The position numbers and the translations under genes are program-made. Under the pieces are notes generated by a model. The model had not been told where the DNA came from. It saw only the letters and a program-made list of their open reading frames with translations, and did not search any database. This document shows positions 1 through 6,289 of a stretch of 14,876 nt of DNA, piece by piece; position 1 is the stretch's first letter; every line of letters starts with the position of its first letter. This stretch comes from Paracoccaceae bacterium. GTDB taxonomy: Bacteria > Pseudomonadota > Alphaproteobacteria > Rhodobacterales > Rhodobacteraceae. Location of the stretch: contig JALQTL010000329.1 of NCBI GenBank assembly GCA_023260935.1, forward strand, positions 1 through 14,876, written 5' to 3'.

Positions 1-423
1 CATGTGCACTTCGTCGATGATATAGATCTTGTAGCGCGCGCTTGCCGCCCGGTAATGGACGGAATCGATGATCTCGCGGATATCGCCCACGCCGGTTCGG
101 CTGGCGGCGTCCATCTCCATCACATCCACATGCCGGCCTTCGGCGATGGCGCGGCAGGGTTCGCACTGCCCGCAAGGTTCTGTCGTTGGGCCCCCTGTGC
201 CATCGGGGCCGATACAGTTCAGCCCCTTGGCGATGATCCGGGCGGTGGTCGTCTTGCCCACCCCGCGCACGCCCGTCATCACGAAGGCATGGGCAATCCG
301 GTCAGCCGCAAAGGCATTCTTCAGCGTCCTGACCATGGCCTCCTGCCCGATCAGGTCGGCAAAGGTTGCCGGCCGGTATTTCCGCGCCAGCACCTGATAG
401 GCTTTTTCAGAGGTTTCCGACAT
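1..423 (-). CDS. dnaX: DNA polymerase III subunit gamma/tau, N-terminal part (partial)
   Basis: This is the clamp-loader ATPase subunit of the replicative polymerase; only the first 141 codons lie in the window, and the rest runs off the left edge. The translation opens with the family signature around KYRPATFADLIGQE (residues 15-28). It has a Walker A motif GVRGVGKT at 51-58, a zinc-binding cysteine cluster (CGQCEPC and an upstream Cys), and reaches the Walker B motif IIDEVH at the window edge. The ATG at 423-421 is preceded by the purine-rich GGAAGGGAAG, and the protein start matches the usual DnaX N-terminus. The gene is divergent from the phosphatase gene at 494, with 70 bp between them. 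Seen: motifs and start. Known: family role. The identification is very secure. Confidence 0.96.
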   Translation of the reverse strand, partial: MSETSEKAYQVLARKYRPATFADLIGQEAMVRTLKNAFAADRIAHAFVMTGVRGVGKTTTARIIAKGLNCIGPDGTGGPTTEPCGQCEPCRAIAEGRHVDVMEMDAASRTGVGDIREIIDSVHYRAASARYKIYIIDEVHM

Positions 424-453
424 CTTCCCTTCCAACCGGACCCGTTGCCGCAG

Positions 454-482
454 ACACTAGGGCCAAGCGCGAGGAACGTCCA
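454..482 (-). promoter_or_regulatory. Possible promoter of dnaX
   Basis: Read on the minus strand, TGGACG (482-477) and TAGTGT (459-454) are separated by 17 bp, about 31 bp upstream of the dnaX ATG. The match to TTGACA/TATAAT is modest. The -10 resembles the TAGTCT proposed for rsfS in this window. Weak support. Confidence 0.3.
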
Positions 483-493
483 CCAGAAGGGAG

Positions 494-979
494 ATGCGGT
501 TGCCATTCACCATTTCCAGCCTGCCGCTTGGCGCCGGTCACATCGGCATCTGCCCCATGCCGGGCCGCAGCGGTGCCTATGCACAGGATCTTGCAACCCT
601 ACTGCACTGGGCGCCCGAACTTGTTGTGACGCTGACACCCTCTGCGGAACTGGCCATCGGCGGCGCCGCATCGCTGCCCGAAGACCTTGCAGGGCAGGGC
701 ATTTGCTGGGTGCATCTGCCGGTGGCGGACTTCGATGTGCCCGACACGGAAACGGCGGACCTCTGGCCGGATACCCGGGCCCGGGTCCGCGCGGTGCTGG
801 ATCGGGGCGGAAGGGTTCTGGTGCATTGCATGGGGGGCTGCGGCCGGTCGGGCATGGCCATCCTGCGGCTGATGGTCGAATCGGGTGAAGACCCGCCCGC
901 AGCACTGGCCCGCCTGCGCGCCGTCCGCCCCTGCGCGGTGGAAACAGAACGGCAACACTGCTGGGCGACGCGCGCCTGA
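494..979 (+). CDS. Dual-specificity/tyrosine phosphatase family protein
   Basis: A 161-residue cytosolic protein with the cysteine-phosphatase signature HCMGGCGRSG: catalytic Cys112 and phosphate-binding Arg118 (CX5R). A plausible general-acid Asp lies in the VADFDVPD stretch near residues 77-84. The N-terminal GHIGICPMPGR segment is typical of the small CDKN3-like or DSP-like bacterial branch. Such enzymes dephosphorylate Tyr/Ser/Thr or small phosphate esters; nothing here reveals the substrate. The ATG at 494 follows AGAAGGGAG almost immediately, giving short SD spacing, and codon use fits the neighbours. It stands alone between divergent dnaX and convergent rlmH and ends just before a strong hairpin terminator. 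Family assignment is firm; biological role is unknown. Confidence 0.85.
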   Translation: MRLPFTISSLPLGAGHIGICPMPGRSGAYAQDLATLLHWAPELVVTLTPSAELAIGGAASLPEDLAGQGICWVHLPVADFDVPDTETADLWPDTRARVRAVLDRGGRVLVHCMGGCGRSGMAILRLMVESGEDPPAALARLRAVRPCAVETERQHCWATRA

Positions 980-1013
980 CCTTCATCTGTTCAAAAATAT
1001 CCTCGGGGGGAAG

Positions 1014-1062
1014 GTCTTTCGCATAGCGAAAGGCCGTGGGGGGCAGACAGCCCCCCTTCTTT
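1014..1062 (+). terminator. Tandem hairpin terminator after the phosphatase gene
   Basis: Two consecutive stem-loops. The first has CTTTCGC/GCGAAAG arms (1016-1022, 1026-1032) around ATA, extendable to about 10 bp with one wobble. The second has GGGGGGC/GCCCCCC arms (1038-1044, 1050-1056) around AGACA and is followed by TTCTTT. The T-rich tail lies on the plus side, so it should end the phosphatase transcript. rlmH ends at 1071 on the other strand, and the hairpin may also protect that mRNA 3' end. Confidence 0.7.
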
Positions 1063-1070
1063 ACCAGCCT

Positions 1071-1541
1071 TCAGGCCCGGTGATAGGGCAGCCCCGCCAG
1101 AATGCTGGCCGCGCGATACAGCTGTTCGGCTAGCATCACCCGCACCAGCATATGCGGCCAGACCATCGCCCCCAGACTGACCGACGCATCCGCCCGGGCG
1201 CGCAAGGCCGGGTCGATCCCATCGGCACCGCCAATGACAAAGGCCAGATCCTGACGCCCATCATCACGCCAGCGCGCCAGCATCGCGGCGAATTCCGGGC
1301 TGGACAAAAGTTTGCCACGCTCATCCAGCGTCACCACCACGGCGGATGGCGGCATTGCCCGGCTCAGCAGATCGGCCTCGGCGGCCATGCCTGCGTTCTT
1401 CTTGTCCTCGACCTCATGTTCGGTCGTGGGGCCCAGGAACAGGGCCCGCCCCGTCCGGTCAAAACGCTGAAGATAGTCGTCTACAAGGTCGCGTTCGGGG
1501 CCCGACCGAAGCCGCCCCACCGCACAGATATGAACCCGCAT
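1071..1541 (-). CDS. rlmH: 23S rRNA (pseudouridine1915-N3)-methyltransferase RlmH
   Basis: A 156-residue SPOUT-class methyltransferase that methylates pseudouridine 1915 in helix 69 of 23S rRNA, using SAM. Length equals that of the family (about 155). The C-terminal half shows the SAM-binding knot: VTLDERGK, the FVIGGADG loop, then a segment (MLVRVMLAEQLYRA) where the family has its conserved LxxEQxYRA-like helix, and the terminal PYHR. The ATG at 1541-1539 overlaps the rsfS stop by one base (TGATG), so the two are translationally coupled in one operon, a very common arrangement for these ribosome-related genes. An in-frame upstream ATG at 1583 lies inside rsfS and was rejected because the family N-terminus begins at MRVHI. 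High confidence. Confidence 0.95.
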   Translation of the reverse strand: MRVHICAVGRLRSGPERDLVDDYLQRFDRTGRALFLGPTTEHEVEDKKNAGMAAEADLLSRAMPPSAVVVTLDERGKLLSSPEFAAMLARWRDDGRQDLAFVIGGADGIDPALRARADASVSLGAMVWPHMLVRVMLAEQLYRAASILAGLPYHRA

Positions 1542-1906
1542 CAGGCCTTCTGGCTGCGCGCGGCCTCGCCCGCCGGCAACCACATCTTTTCAAGCTGATA
1601 GAAATCACGCACTTCCGGGCGGAACACATGCACGATGACATCACCCGAATCGATCAGCACCCAATCGCCGGTTTCCTTGCCTTCCATCTTGGCCACGATC
1701 CCGAAAGCATCCTTCAGGCGCTGTGCAAGCTTTTCGGAAATGGCAGCCACCTGACGCGATGAGCGGCCCGAGCAGATCACCATGTAATCGGCCACATCAG
1801 ACCGGCCGCGCAAATCGATCTGAACGATCTCTTCGGCCTTGTCATCATCCACCGAGGCAAGAACCGCAGCGAGAACTTGTTCCGAGGTGTATTCAGGTTG
1901 CGTCAC
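1541..1906 (-). CDS. rsfS: Ribosomal silencing factor RsfS
   Basis: A 121-residue RsfS/YbeB/Iojap protein. It binds uL14 on the 50S subunit and blocks subunit joining when nutrients are scarce. Recognisable family blocks are QIDLRGRSDVADYMVICSG (about 29-47), SSRQVAAISEKL (about 49-60) and the C-terminal GDWVLIDSGDVIVHVF with the following RDFYQLEKMW. The start is a GTG at 1906-1904 with no convincing Shine-Dalgarno sequence of its own. It overlaps by GTGA with the stop of a 24-codon upstream ORF that does have GGAGG, which suggests coupled initiation. No other in-frame start upstream was found before the reading frame becomes unlikely. It is first in an rsfS-rlmH operon; the usual upstream partner nadD is not next to it here. 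Confidence 0.93.
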   Translation of the reverse strand: MTQPEYTSEQVLAAVLASVDDDKAEEIVQIDLRGRSDVADYMVICSGRSSRQVAAISEKLAQRLKDAFGIVAKMEGKETGDWVLIDSGDVIVHVFRPEVRDFYQLEKMWLPAGEAARSQKA

Positions 1907-1977
1907 GCGTCCGGCCCGCAGGCTTTCGCGAGGTCCGACCGGAAGACCGGTCGCAGGATCAGAGTGAGACAGGACAT
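1903..1977 (-). CDS. Candidate 24-residue upstream ORF coupled to rsfS
   Basis: A short ORF with ATG at 1977-1975, preceded by GGAGG (1985-1981, spacing only 3 nt). It encodes MSCLTLILRPVFRSDLAKAC plus four more residues. Its TGA (1905-1903) overlaps the GTG start of rsfS as GTGA. It lies between the proposed promoter (2030-2058) and rsfS, so it would be in the mRNA leader. I recognise no domain. It may be only a translational-coupling device that supplies ribosomes to an SD-less GTG, or a chance ORF. Conservation of the frame is not testable here, so it is offered as a candidate only. Confidence 0.4.
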   Translation of the reverse strand: MSCLTLILRPVFRSDLAKACGPDA

Positions 1978-2029
1978 CGTCCTCCAGCTTGCACGTCGCC
2001 CCATACCCCGACGCCGGGTTCCGTTTGTC

Positions 2030-2058
2030 AGACTAGCACCCAAGCCGGGCAATCTCAA
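2030..2058 (-). promoter_or_regulatory. Likely promoter of the rsfS-rlmH operon
   Basis: On the minus strand, TTGAGA (2058-2053) and TAGTCT (2035-2030) are separated by exactly 17 bp. The -35 matches TTGACA at five of six positions and the -10 is moderate. Transcription would start near 2023, leaving a leader of roughly 115 nt that contains the 24-codon ORF before rsfS. Confidence 0.5.
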
Positions 2059-2199
2059 CAAAAGCGGGAAAGGCAGGGGCCATAGCGCCTATTCCCGTGT
2101 TCCGCAAGCCTTGATGGGACAGGGCCAGTTCGCGCCGGCCCCGATTGATGGCTGGCAAGGATGAAAGAGGCAGGCCTTCGCGGGCGCCACCCGCCGAGT

Positions 2200-2211
2200 C
2201 CCCCCCCCCCC
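2200..2211. repeat. Homopolymer tract of 12 C
   Basis: Twelve consecutive C residues lie in the intergenic region, 20 bp upstream of the proposed leuC promoter. It is much the longest homopolymer in the window. Tracts of this length slip easily in replication and in sequencing, so the exact count is uncertain. Confidence 0.9.
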
Positions 2212-2231
2212 GGCCGTGCCGGGCGGATCGC

Positions 2232-2260
2232 TTGCCTGAAGGCGGATTCGGGCGTATACG
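2232..2260 (+). promoter_or_regulatory. Possible promoter for leuC
   Basis: TTGCCT (2232-2237) and TATACG (2255-2260) are separated by 17 bp. The predicted transcription start near 2267 is about 175 nt upstream of leuC and falls one or two bases before the ATG of the small ORF at 2268. Sequence match only; no operator was recognised. Confidence 0.45.
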
Positions 2261-2267
2261 AAGCGGC

Positions 2268-2360
2268 ATGCAGGGTTTCATCTATTTCAACATCACCGAT
2301 CACGCGCGGCTGCCCGCCCGCTTTTTCGGCATGACCCGCAACATCCTTTCCCGCCTTTGA
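2268..2360 (+). CDS. Candidate 30-residue small protein upstream of leuC
   Basis: The frame reads MQGFIYFNITDHARLPARFF followed by ten more residues to a TGA at 2358-2360. Codons prefer G or C in the third position as in neighbouring genes, and the composition (aromatic and hydrophobic start, Arg-rich end) looks protein-like. It has no clear Shine-Dalgarno sequence; if the promoter at 2232-2260 is used, the mRNA would be practically leaderless at this ATG. It is not an obvious leucine attenuator peptide: only three leucines, none adjacent, and no following U-tract terminator. It could be a real microprotein, a leader ORF or chance. Confidence 0.3.
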   Translation: MQGFIYFNITDHARLPARFFGMTRNILSRL

Positions 2361-2442
2361 TGCGGCGGGCGCGCAGGCGTCCGTCTTGCCGCCTCAGAAG
2401 ACGACCTTCCCCAAAGCCATCCCCAATGAACAGGTAAGAGCC

Positions 2443-3858
2443 ATGGCTCCTCGCACACTCTATGACAAGATCTGGGACGACCACGTTGTCCACGAAGCCG
2501 AAGACGGCACCTGTCTTCTTTATATCGACCGCCATCTGGTGCACGAAGTGACCAGCCCGCAGGCTTTCGAAGGCCTGAGGATGAGCGGCCGCAAGGTGCG
2601 CGCCCCGGAAAAGACCATCGCCGTGCCGGATCACAACGTGCCCACCACGCTGGACCGCGCCAATGCCGCGACGATGACCGAAGACAGCCGCATTCAGGTG
2701 GCGGCGCTGGACAAGAACGCCAAGGATTTCGGCATCAACTACTATCCGGTGTCTGATGTCCGCCAGGGCATCGTCCATATCGTCGGCCCCGAACAAGGCT
2801 GGACGCTGCCTGGTATGACCGTGGTTTGCGGTGACAGCCACACTGCCACGCATGGTGCCTTTGGGTCGCTGGCCCATGGCATCGGCACGTCCGAGGTAGA
2901 ACATGTGCTGGCCACCCAGACCCTGATCCAGAAGAAGTCGAAAAACATGAAGGTCGAGATCACCGGGTCGCTGCGCCCGGGCGTCACGGCCAAGGACATC
3001 ACGCTTTCGGTGATCGGCGCCACCGGCACGGCGGGCGGCACCGGCTATGTCATCGAATATTGCGGCCAGGCGATCCGCGAGCTTTCCATGGAAGGCCGGA
3101 TGACTGTGTGCAACATGGCCATCGAAGGCGGCGCCCGCGCCGGGCTGATCGCGCCCGATGAAAAGACCTTTGCCTATTGCATGGGCCGCCCCCATGCGCC
3201 CAAGGGCGCGAAGTGGGAAGCCGCCCTTGCCTATTGGAAGACGCTTTACACTGATGAAGGCGCGCATTTCGACAAGGTCGTGACGATCCGCGGCGAAGAT
3301 ATCGCCCCTGTCGTGACATGGGGCACCAGCCCCGAGGACGTGCTGCCGATCACCGGCACGGTGCCGAGCCCGTCCGACTTTACCGGCGGCAAGGTCGAGG
3401 CGGCGCAGCGCAGCCTTGACTACATGGGCCTGACCCCGGGCATGAAGCTGACCGACATCAAGATCGATACGGTCTTCATCGGGTCTTGCACCAACGGCCG
3501 GATCGAAGACCTGCGGGCGGCAGCCGCCATCCTGAAGGGCAAGAAGATCGCGGTGAAGCGGGCCATGGTCGTACCCGGCTCGGGCCTTGTGCGCGCGCAG
3601 GCGGAAGAGGAAGGGCTGGCACAGATCTTCATCGACGCCGGCTTCGAATGGCGCCTTGCCGGCTGCTCCATGTGCCTTGCCATGAACCCCGACCAGCTGT
3701 CGCCCGGCGAACGCTGTGCCGCGACCTCGAACCGCAATTTCGAGGGCCGTCAGGGTCGCGGCGGGCGCACGCATCTGATGTCGCCCGCAATGGCGGCGGC
3801 GGCGGCCATCACCGGCCACCTGACCGATGTGCGCGAGATGATGGGCGAAACCGTCTGA
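2443..3858 (+). CDS. leuC: 3-isopropylmalate dehydratase large subunit
   Basis: The 471-residue large subunit of isopropylmalate isomerase (aconitase family). With LeuD it converts 2-isopropylmalate to 3-isopropylmalate in leucine synthesis. Family marks are TLYDKIWDDHVV near the N-terminus, VCGDSHTATHGAFG, and the 4Fe-4S ligands Cys349 (GSCTNGR), Cys408 and Cys411 (GCSMCL); NRNFEGRQG follows. Length is that of a complete LeuC. I chose the ATG at 2443, which has AGGTAAGAG just upstream and matches the normal MAPRTLYDKIW start, over an in-frame ATG at 2386. leuD is not immediately downstream: a minus-strand membrane protein gene lies between, starting its convergent 3' end 27 bp after this stop, and no terminator was seen in that gap. 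Confidence 0.98.
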   Translation: MAPRTLYDKIWDDHVVHEAEDGTCLLYIDRHLVHEVTSPQAFEGLRMSGRKVRAPEKTIAVPDHNVPTTLDRANAATMTEDSRIQVAALDKNAKDFGINYYPVSDVRQGIVHIVGPEQGWTLPGMTVVCGDSHTATHGAFGSLAHGIGTSEVEHVLATQTLIQKKSKNMKVEITGSLRPGVTAKDITLSVIGATGTAGGTGYVIEYCGQAIRELSMEGRMTVCNMAIEGGARAGLIAPDEKTFAYCMGRPHAPKGAKWEAALAYWKTLYTDEGAHFDKVVTIRGEDIAPVVTWGTSPEDVLPITGTVPSPSDFTGGKVEAAQRSLDYMGLTPGMKLTDIKIDTVFIGSCTNGRIEDLRAAAAILKGKKIAVKRAMVVPGSGLVRAQAEEEGLAQIFIDAGFEWRLAGCSMCLAMNPDQLSPGERCAATSNRNFEGRQGRGGRTHLMSPAMAAAAAITGHLTDVREMMGETV

Positions 3859-3885
3859 TGTCGGCCTGGCCCGGCGCTGCGCGTT

Positions 3886-4482
3886 CTAACGACCGCGCGG
3901 CGCCGGACGCCACAGCAGAACCAGCGCGTTGACCGCGATCATCACCAGACCAGCCAGTTCGAAGATCACGTTGAACCGGATATCCCTGACCCGAAGATTG
4001 ATGACCTCGTCGAAATGATGAAACCCGACAGCCCTGACCGCGACAAAACCTGCCACGGCGACAAGGCCCAGAAGGGCCAGGCCGTTGCGGCGCAGGTCGC
4101 GGCGCATCCAGTACAGGCTGGCGGCCAGAATCAGGACGATCAGGCCAAGCAACGCCTCGATGAACACGCGCTGAAAGGCGCGGCGGTCTTCGTACCAGCC
4201 TTGCTGGCGGGAAATGCAGCGGCCCGTGGCCGTAAGCAGGGATTGCAGGTCCAGTTGCTTGTTCACGGCCAGAAAGGCCATGGCAAGGCACAGGAACAGC
4301 CAGAAGGCCTGCGCGCGCGCCGACCCGCCACACCGGCGGCGCAGCACCAGCAGGGCCAGAAGGGCGCACAGGGCATAGGCCCCCACCGTCAGCCAGCCGG
4401 CCGGCGTCGGGTCGCCGATGGTGGGCGACCATCTGGCAAAAGTGCAGGCTTGCAGAAGATCAAGGTCAATCGGCTGGAACAT
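3886..4482 (-). CDS. Unknown five-helix membrane protein, antisense between leuC and leuD
   Basis: A 198-residue protein of unknown function. Hydrophobic segments lie at about 29-48, 58-74, 107-125, 134-154 and 170-191, with a charged loop at 76-106 (QLDLQSLL, WYEDRRAFQR). A conserved-looking motif RAVGFHHFDEVI (150-161) precedes the last helix, with paired histidines near the membrane. I have no named family for it. The ATG at 4482 is preferred over the adjacent TTG at 4485; no strong Shine-Dalgarno sequence is visible. It is convergent with leuC (27 bp) and divergent from leuD (about 90 bp). The helix pattern, GC3 bias and lack of stops argue for a real gene. Confidence 0.75.
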   Translation of the reverse strand: MFQPIDLDLLQACTFARWSPTIGDPTPAGWLTVGAYALCALLALLVLRRRCGGSARAQAFWLFLCLAMAFLAVNKQLDLQSLLTATGRCISRQQGWYEDRRAFQRVFIEALLGLIVLILAASLYWMRRDLRRNGLALLGLVAVAGFVAVRAVGFHHFDEVINLRVRDIRFNVIFELAGLVMIAVNALVLLWRPAPRGR

Positions 4483-4573
4483 CAAAGCATCGCGATCCGT
4501 TCGGGTCGCGGAACCTTAACAGCGCCAGCGGCTTAGCCAAGCCCTGCCCGCCAACATCCTCAAGGACCATGTG

Positions 4574-5179
4574 ATGGAAAAGTTCACCACCCTGACCGGC
4601 ATCGCGGCCCCCATGCCGTTGGTCAATATCGACACAGACATGATCATCCCCAAGCAGTTCCTGAAGACCATCCAGCGTTCCGGTCTGGGCAAGAACCTGT
4701 TTGACGAAATGCGCTTCACTCAGGACGGCAAGGAAATTCCCGATTTCGTCCTGAACCAGCCCGCCTATCGCAATGCCGAGATCCTTGTTGCGGGCGACAA
4801 TTTCGGCTGCGGATCGTCACGCGAACATGCCCCTTGGGCGCTGCTGGATTTCGGCATCCGCTGCGTGATTTCCACCAGCTTCGCCGACATCTTCTATAAC
4901 AACTGCTTCAAGAACGGCATCCTGCCAATCGTGATGCCGCAAGACGTGGTGGACATCCTGATGGCCGACGCCCGCAAGGGCGCCAATGCCCGCATGTCCA
5001 TCGATCTGGCCGCGCAGACCGTCACAACCTCGGACGGGCAAAGCTTCAGCTTCGATCTGGACCCGTTCCGCAAGCATTGCCTGATGAACGGTCTGGATGA
5101 TATCGGGCTTACTTTGGAAAAATCGGCATCAATCGACAATTTCGAGAAAAAGGCCGCAGCCCTGCGTCCTTGGGCCTGA
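4574..5179 (+). CDS. leuD: 3-isopropylmalate dehydratase small subunit
   Basis: The 201-residue small (swivel-domain) subunit of isopropylmalate isomerase, partner of LeuC. Family motifs are visible throughout: NIDTDMIIPKQFL (about 18-30), GKNLFDEMRF, and the substrate-loop block NFGCGSSREHAPWAL (about 76-90), then FADIFYNNCFKNGILPI. Length is typical. A GTG at 4571 is directly followed by ATG at 4574; the ATG is chosen because AAGGA (4562-4566) sits 7 nt upstream and the family starts MEKF. A hairpin with CGCGATCC/GGGTCGCG arms (4491-4510) lies in the upstream gap, of unknown role. The gene needs either its own promoter in that short gap or read-through from leuC. It is followed by a strong terminator. 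Confidence 0.98.
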   Translation: MEKFTTLTGIAAPMPLVNIDTDMIIPKQFLKTIQRSGLGKNLFDEMRFTQDGKEIPDFVLNQPAYRNAEILVAGDNFGCGSSREHAPWALLDFGIRCVISTSFADIFYNNCFKNGILPIVMPQDVVDILMADARKGANARMSIDLAAQTVTTSDGQSFSFDLDPFRKHCLMNGLDDIGLTLEKSASIDNFEKKAAALRPWA

Positions 5180-5204
5180 AAACCCAGCAGACACAACATC
5201 TTGA

Positions 5205-5229
5205 GCCGCCCTTCGGGGCGGCCTTTTTC
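5205..5229 (+). terminator. Rho-independent terminator of leuD
   Basis: A perfect 7-bp GC stem GCCGCCC/GGGCGGC closed by the stable tetraloop TTCG (5212-5215) is followed by CTTTTTCT, 25 bp after the leuD stop. This is a textbook intrinsic terminator and marks the end of the leu transcription unit. Confidence 0.93.
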
Positions 5230-5435
5230 TTGACTAAAAGTTGATGCATTCGGGCGACAGTGTTTCCGCGAAACGGCCACAAATCTAAATCAAAGAATAT
5301 CAGAGGATTGCGAGGCCAGACGAAAGAAGGCACAAATTGGGCAAGATTGAGGCAGCCCGCCACAAATGGGGCGGAAATCACGGAACAAGGCCCCCGCAAA
5401 GCACGGGGACCGACCGGACGGAAGGTGGATCGGCA

Positions 5436-6272
5436 GTGATCGAAGGGTTCGCAGGGGCCTTGGTGCGGGCACTACTGGTGGTCGTGGTGGTTGCCACGCC
5501 GTCTGTGCTACTGCCAGGAGTTTCGACAGACACACAGCAGGTTGTGGCGCTGATTGCCCTGTTTGCGGCCGCCCTTGCCTTTGTGGAATACAAATCCGAA
5601 TTCCCCACCGTGATCGAGTTTCGCGATGCCCCGCCCCTGAACCGGGTGCGTTTCATCATGTTGTTCGCCACCGTTCTGGGGCTAAGCCTGATCGAACGCG
5701 GCCGGATGGAGCCCAGCACCATCACCGAATTCGCCCATGCCTTTGGCCGCCTGATCGGGCAGGCAATGGATTTCCCCTATTCGCCCGTGCGCCTTGCCAC
5801 GCTGATGCTGTCCCAAGACGCTTCGGCCGAGCAGATCGAGGCGGTGCGCGATGCCGCAGGGCTGGCCTATCTGACCTCGCTGTTTTCCCTGTGCATCTTT
5901 GTCATCCTGATCAAGGCGGGCACATGGCCACTGCGGGACCGTCCGTTCAACGTCTGGACAAACCTGCCCACCTTCAACCCCTCGGCGGGGGGGGATGTGG
6001 TCGCGCGCCTGGAACGCGATGCAAGGGTCAATATCGGGCTTGGCTTCCTGCTGCCCTTCGTAATCCCCTTCGTGATCAGCCTGAACACCTCGGGGCTGAA
6101 CCCGATCAGCATGACCTCTCCGCAGACCCTGATCTGGACGATGACGACATGGGCCTTCCTGCCGGCCAGCCTGTTCATGCGCGGCATCGCCATGGGCCGG
6201 ATCGCCGACATGATCCGCGACATGCGCAAGGCGCGCAACCCCGGCAAGGACCGGTCATTCGCGCCCGTCTGA
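5436..6272 (+). CDS. Unknown six-helix membrane protein
   Basis: A 278-residue integral membrane protein. Hydrophobic segments lie at about 8-28, 34-52, 71-89, 143-161, 200-218 and 231-249, with soluble loops at 90-142 and 162-199 and a basic C-terminal tail. I recognise no catalytic motif or named family. The start is the GTG at 5436, supported by GGAAGGTGG a few bases upstream; a longer in-frame start at TTG 5337 lacks an RBS and would add a hydrophilic, uncoding-like stretch. The 256-bp gap before it holds the leuD terminator, three CACAAAT copies and no clear promoter. Its TGA (6270-6272) lies within the apparent start region of the next gene, so the two are probably cotranscribed and translationally linked. 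Confidence 0.8.
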   Translation: MIEGFAGALVRALLVVVVVATPSVLLPGVSTDTQQVVALIALFAAALAFVEYKSEFPTVIEFRDAPPLNRVRFIMLFATVLGLSLIERGRMEPSTITEFAHAFGRLIGQAMDFPYSPVRLATLMLSQDASAEQIEAVRDAAGLAYLTSLFSLCIFVILIKAGTWPLRDRPFNVWTNLPTFNPSAGGDVVARLERDARVNIGLGFLLPFVIPFVISLNTSGLNPISMTSPQTLIWTMTTWAFLPASLFMRGIAMGRIADMIRDMRKARNPGKDRSFAPV

Positions 6273-6289
6273 CCCTTGTTCTGACCCTT

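Larger units (their letters stand above)
2059..2442. other. Gene-poor intergenic region between rsfS and leuC
   Basis: Together with the rsfS leader this is the longest stretch without a conventional gene. Open frames exist on both strands, but they are proline- and arginine-rich, show no family motif and look like high-GC noise. I looked for a degraded nadD, the usual neighbour of rsfS, and saw no recognisable remnant. What can be supported is the two promoter-like sites, a 12-C tract and one 30-codon candidate ORF, listed separately. No tRNA fold or leucine-rich leader peptide was seen. Confidence 0.6.

Noticed and set aside
1907..2300. Degraded nadD upstream of rsfS
   Set aside because: nadD often precedes rsfS, but no frame on the minus strand shows the adenylyltransferase N-terminal signature.
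2268..2442. Leucine attenuator in front of leuC
   Set aside because: There is no leucine run in the short frame and no terminator hairpin with a U-tract; a weak GCGGC/GCCGC pairing after it is not enough.
2293..3819. 508-codon open frame on the minus strand opposite leuC
   Set aside because: It is the mirror of a high-GC coding gene. Its His/Arg/Gly-rich composition matches no family, while leuC is unmistakable.
5366..6253. Upstream half of the long plus-strand frame ending at 7246
   Set aside because: It overlaps the six-helix membrane protein gene in another frame. Only the part from the leader at about 6254-6290 onward has EEP-family character, so this is not a fusion.
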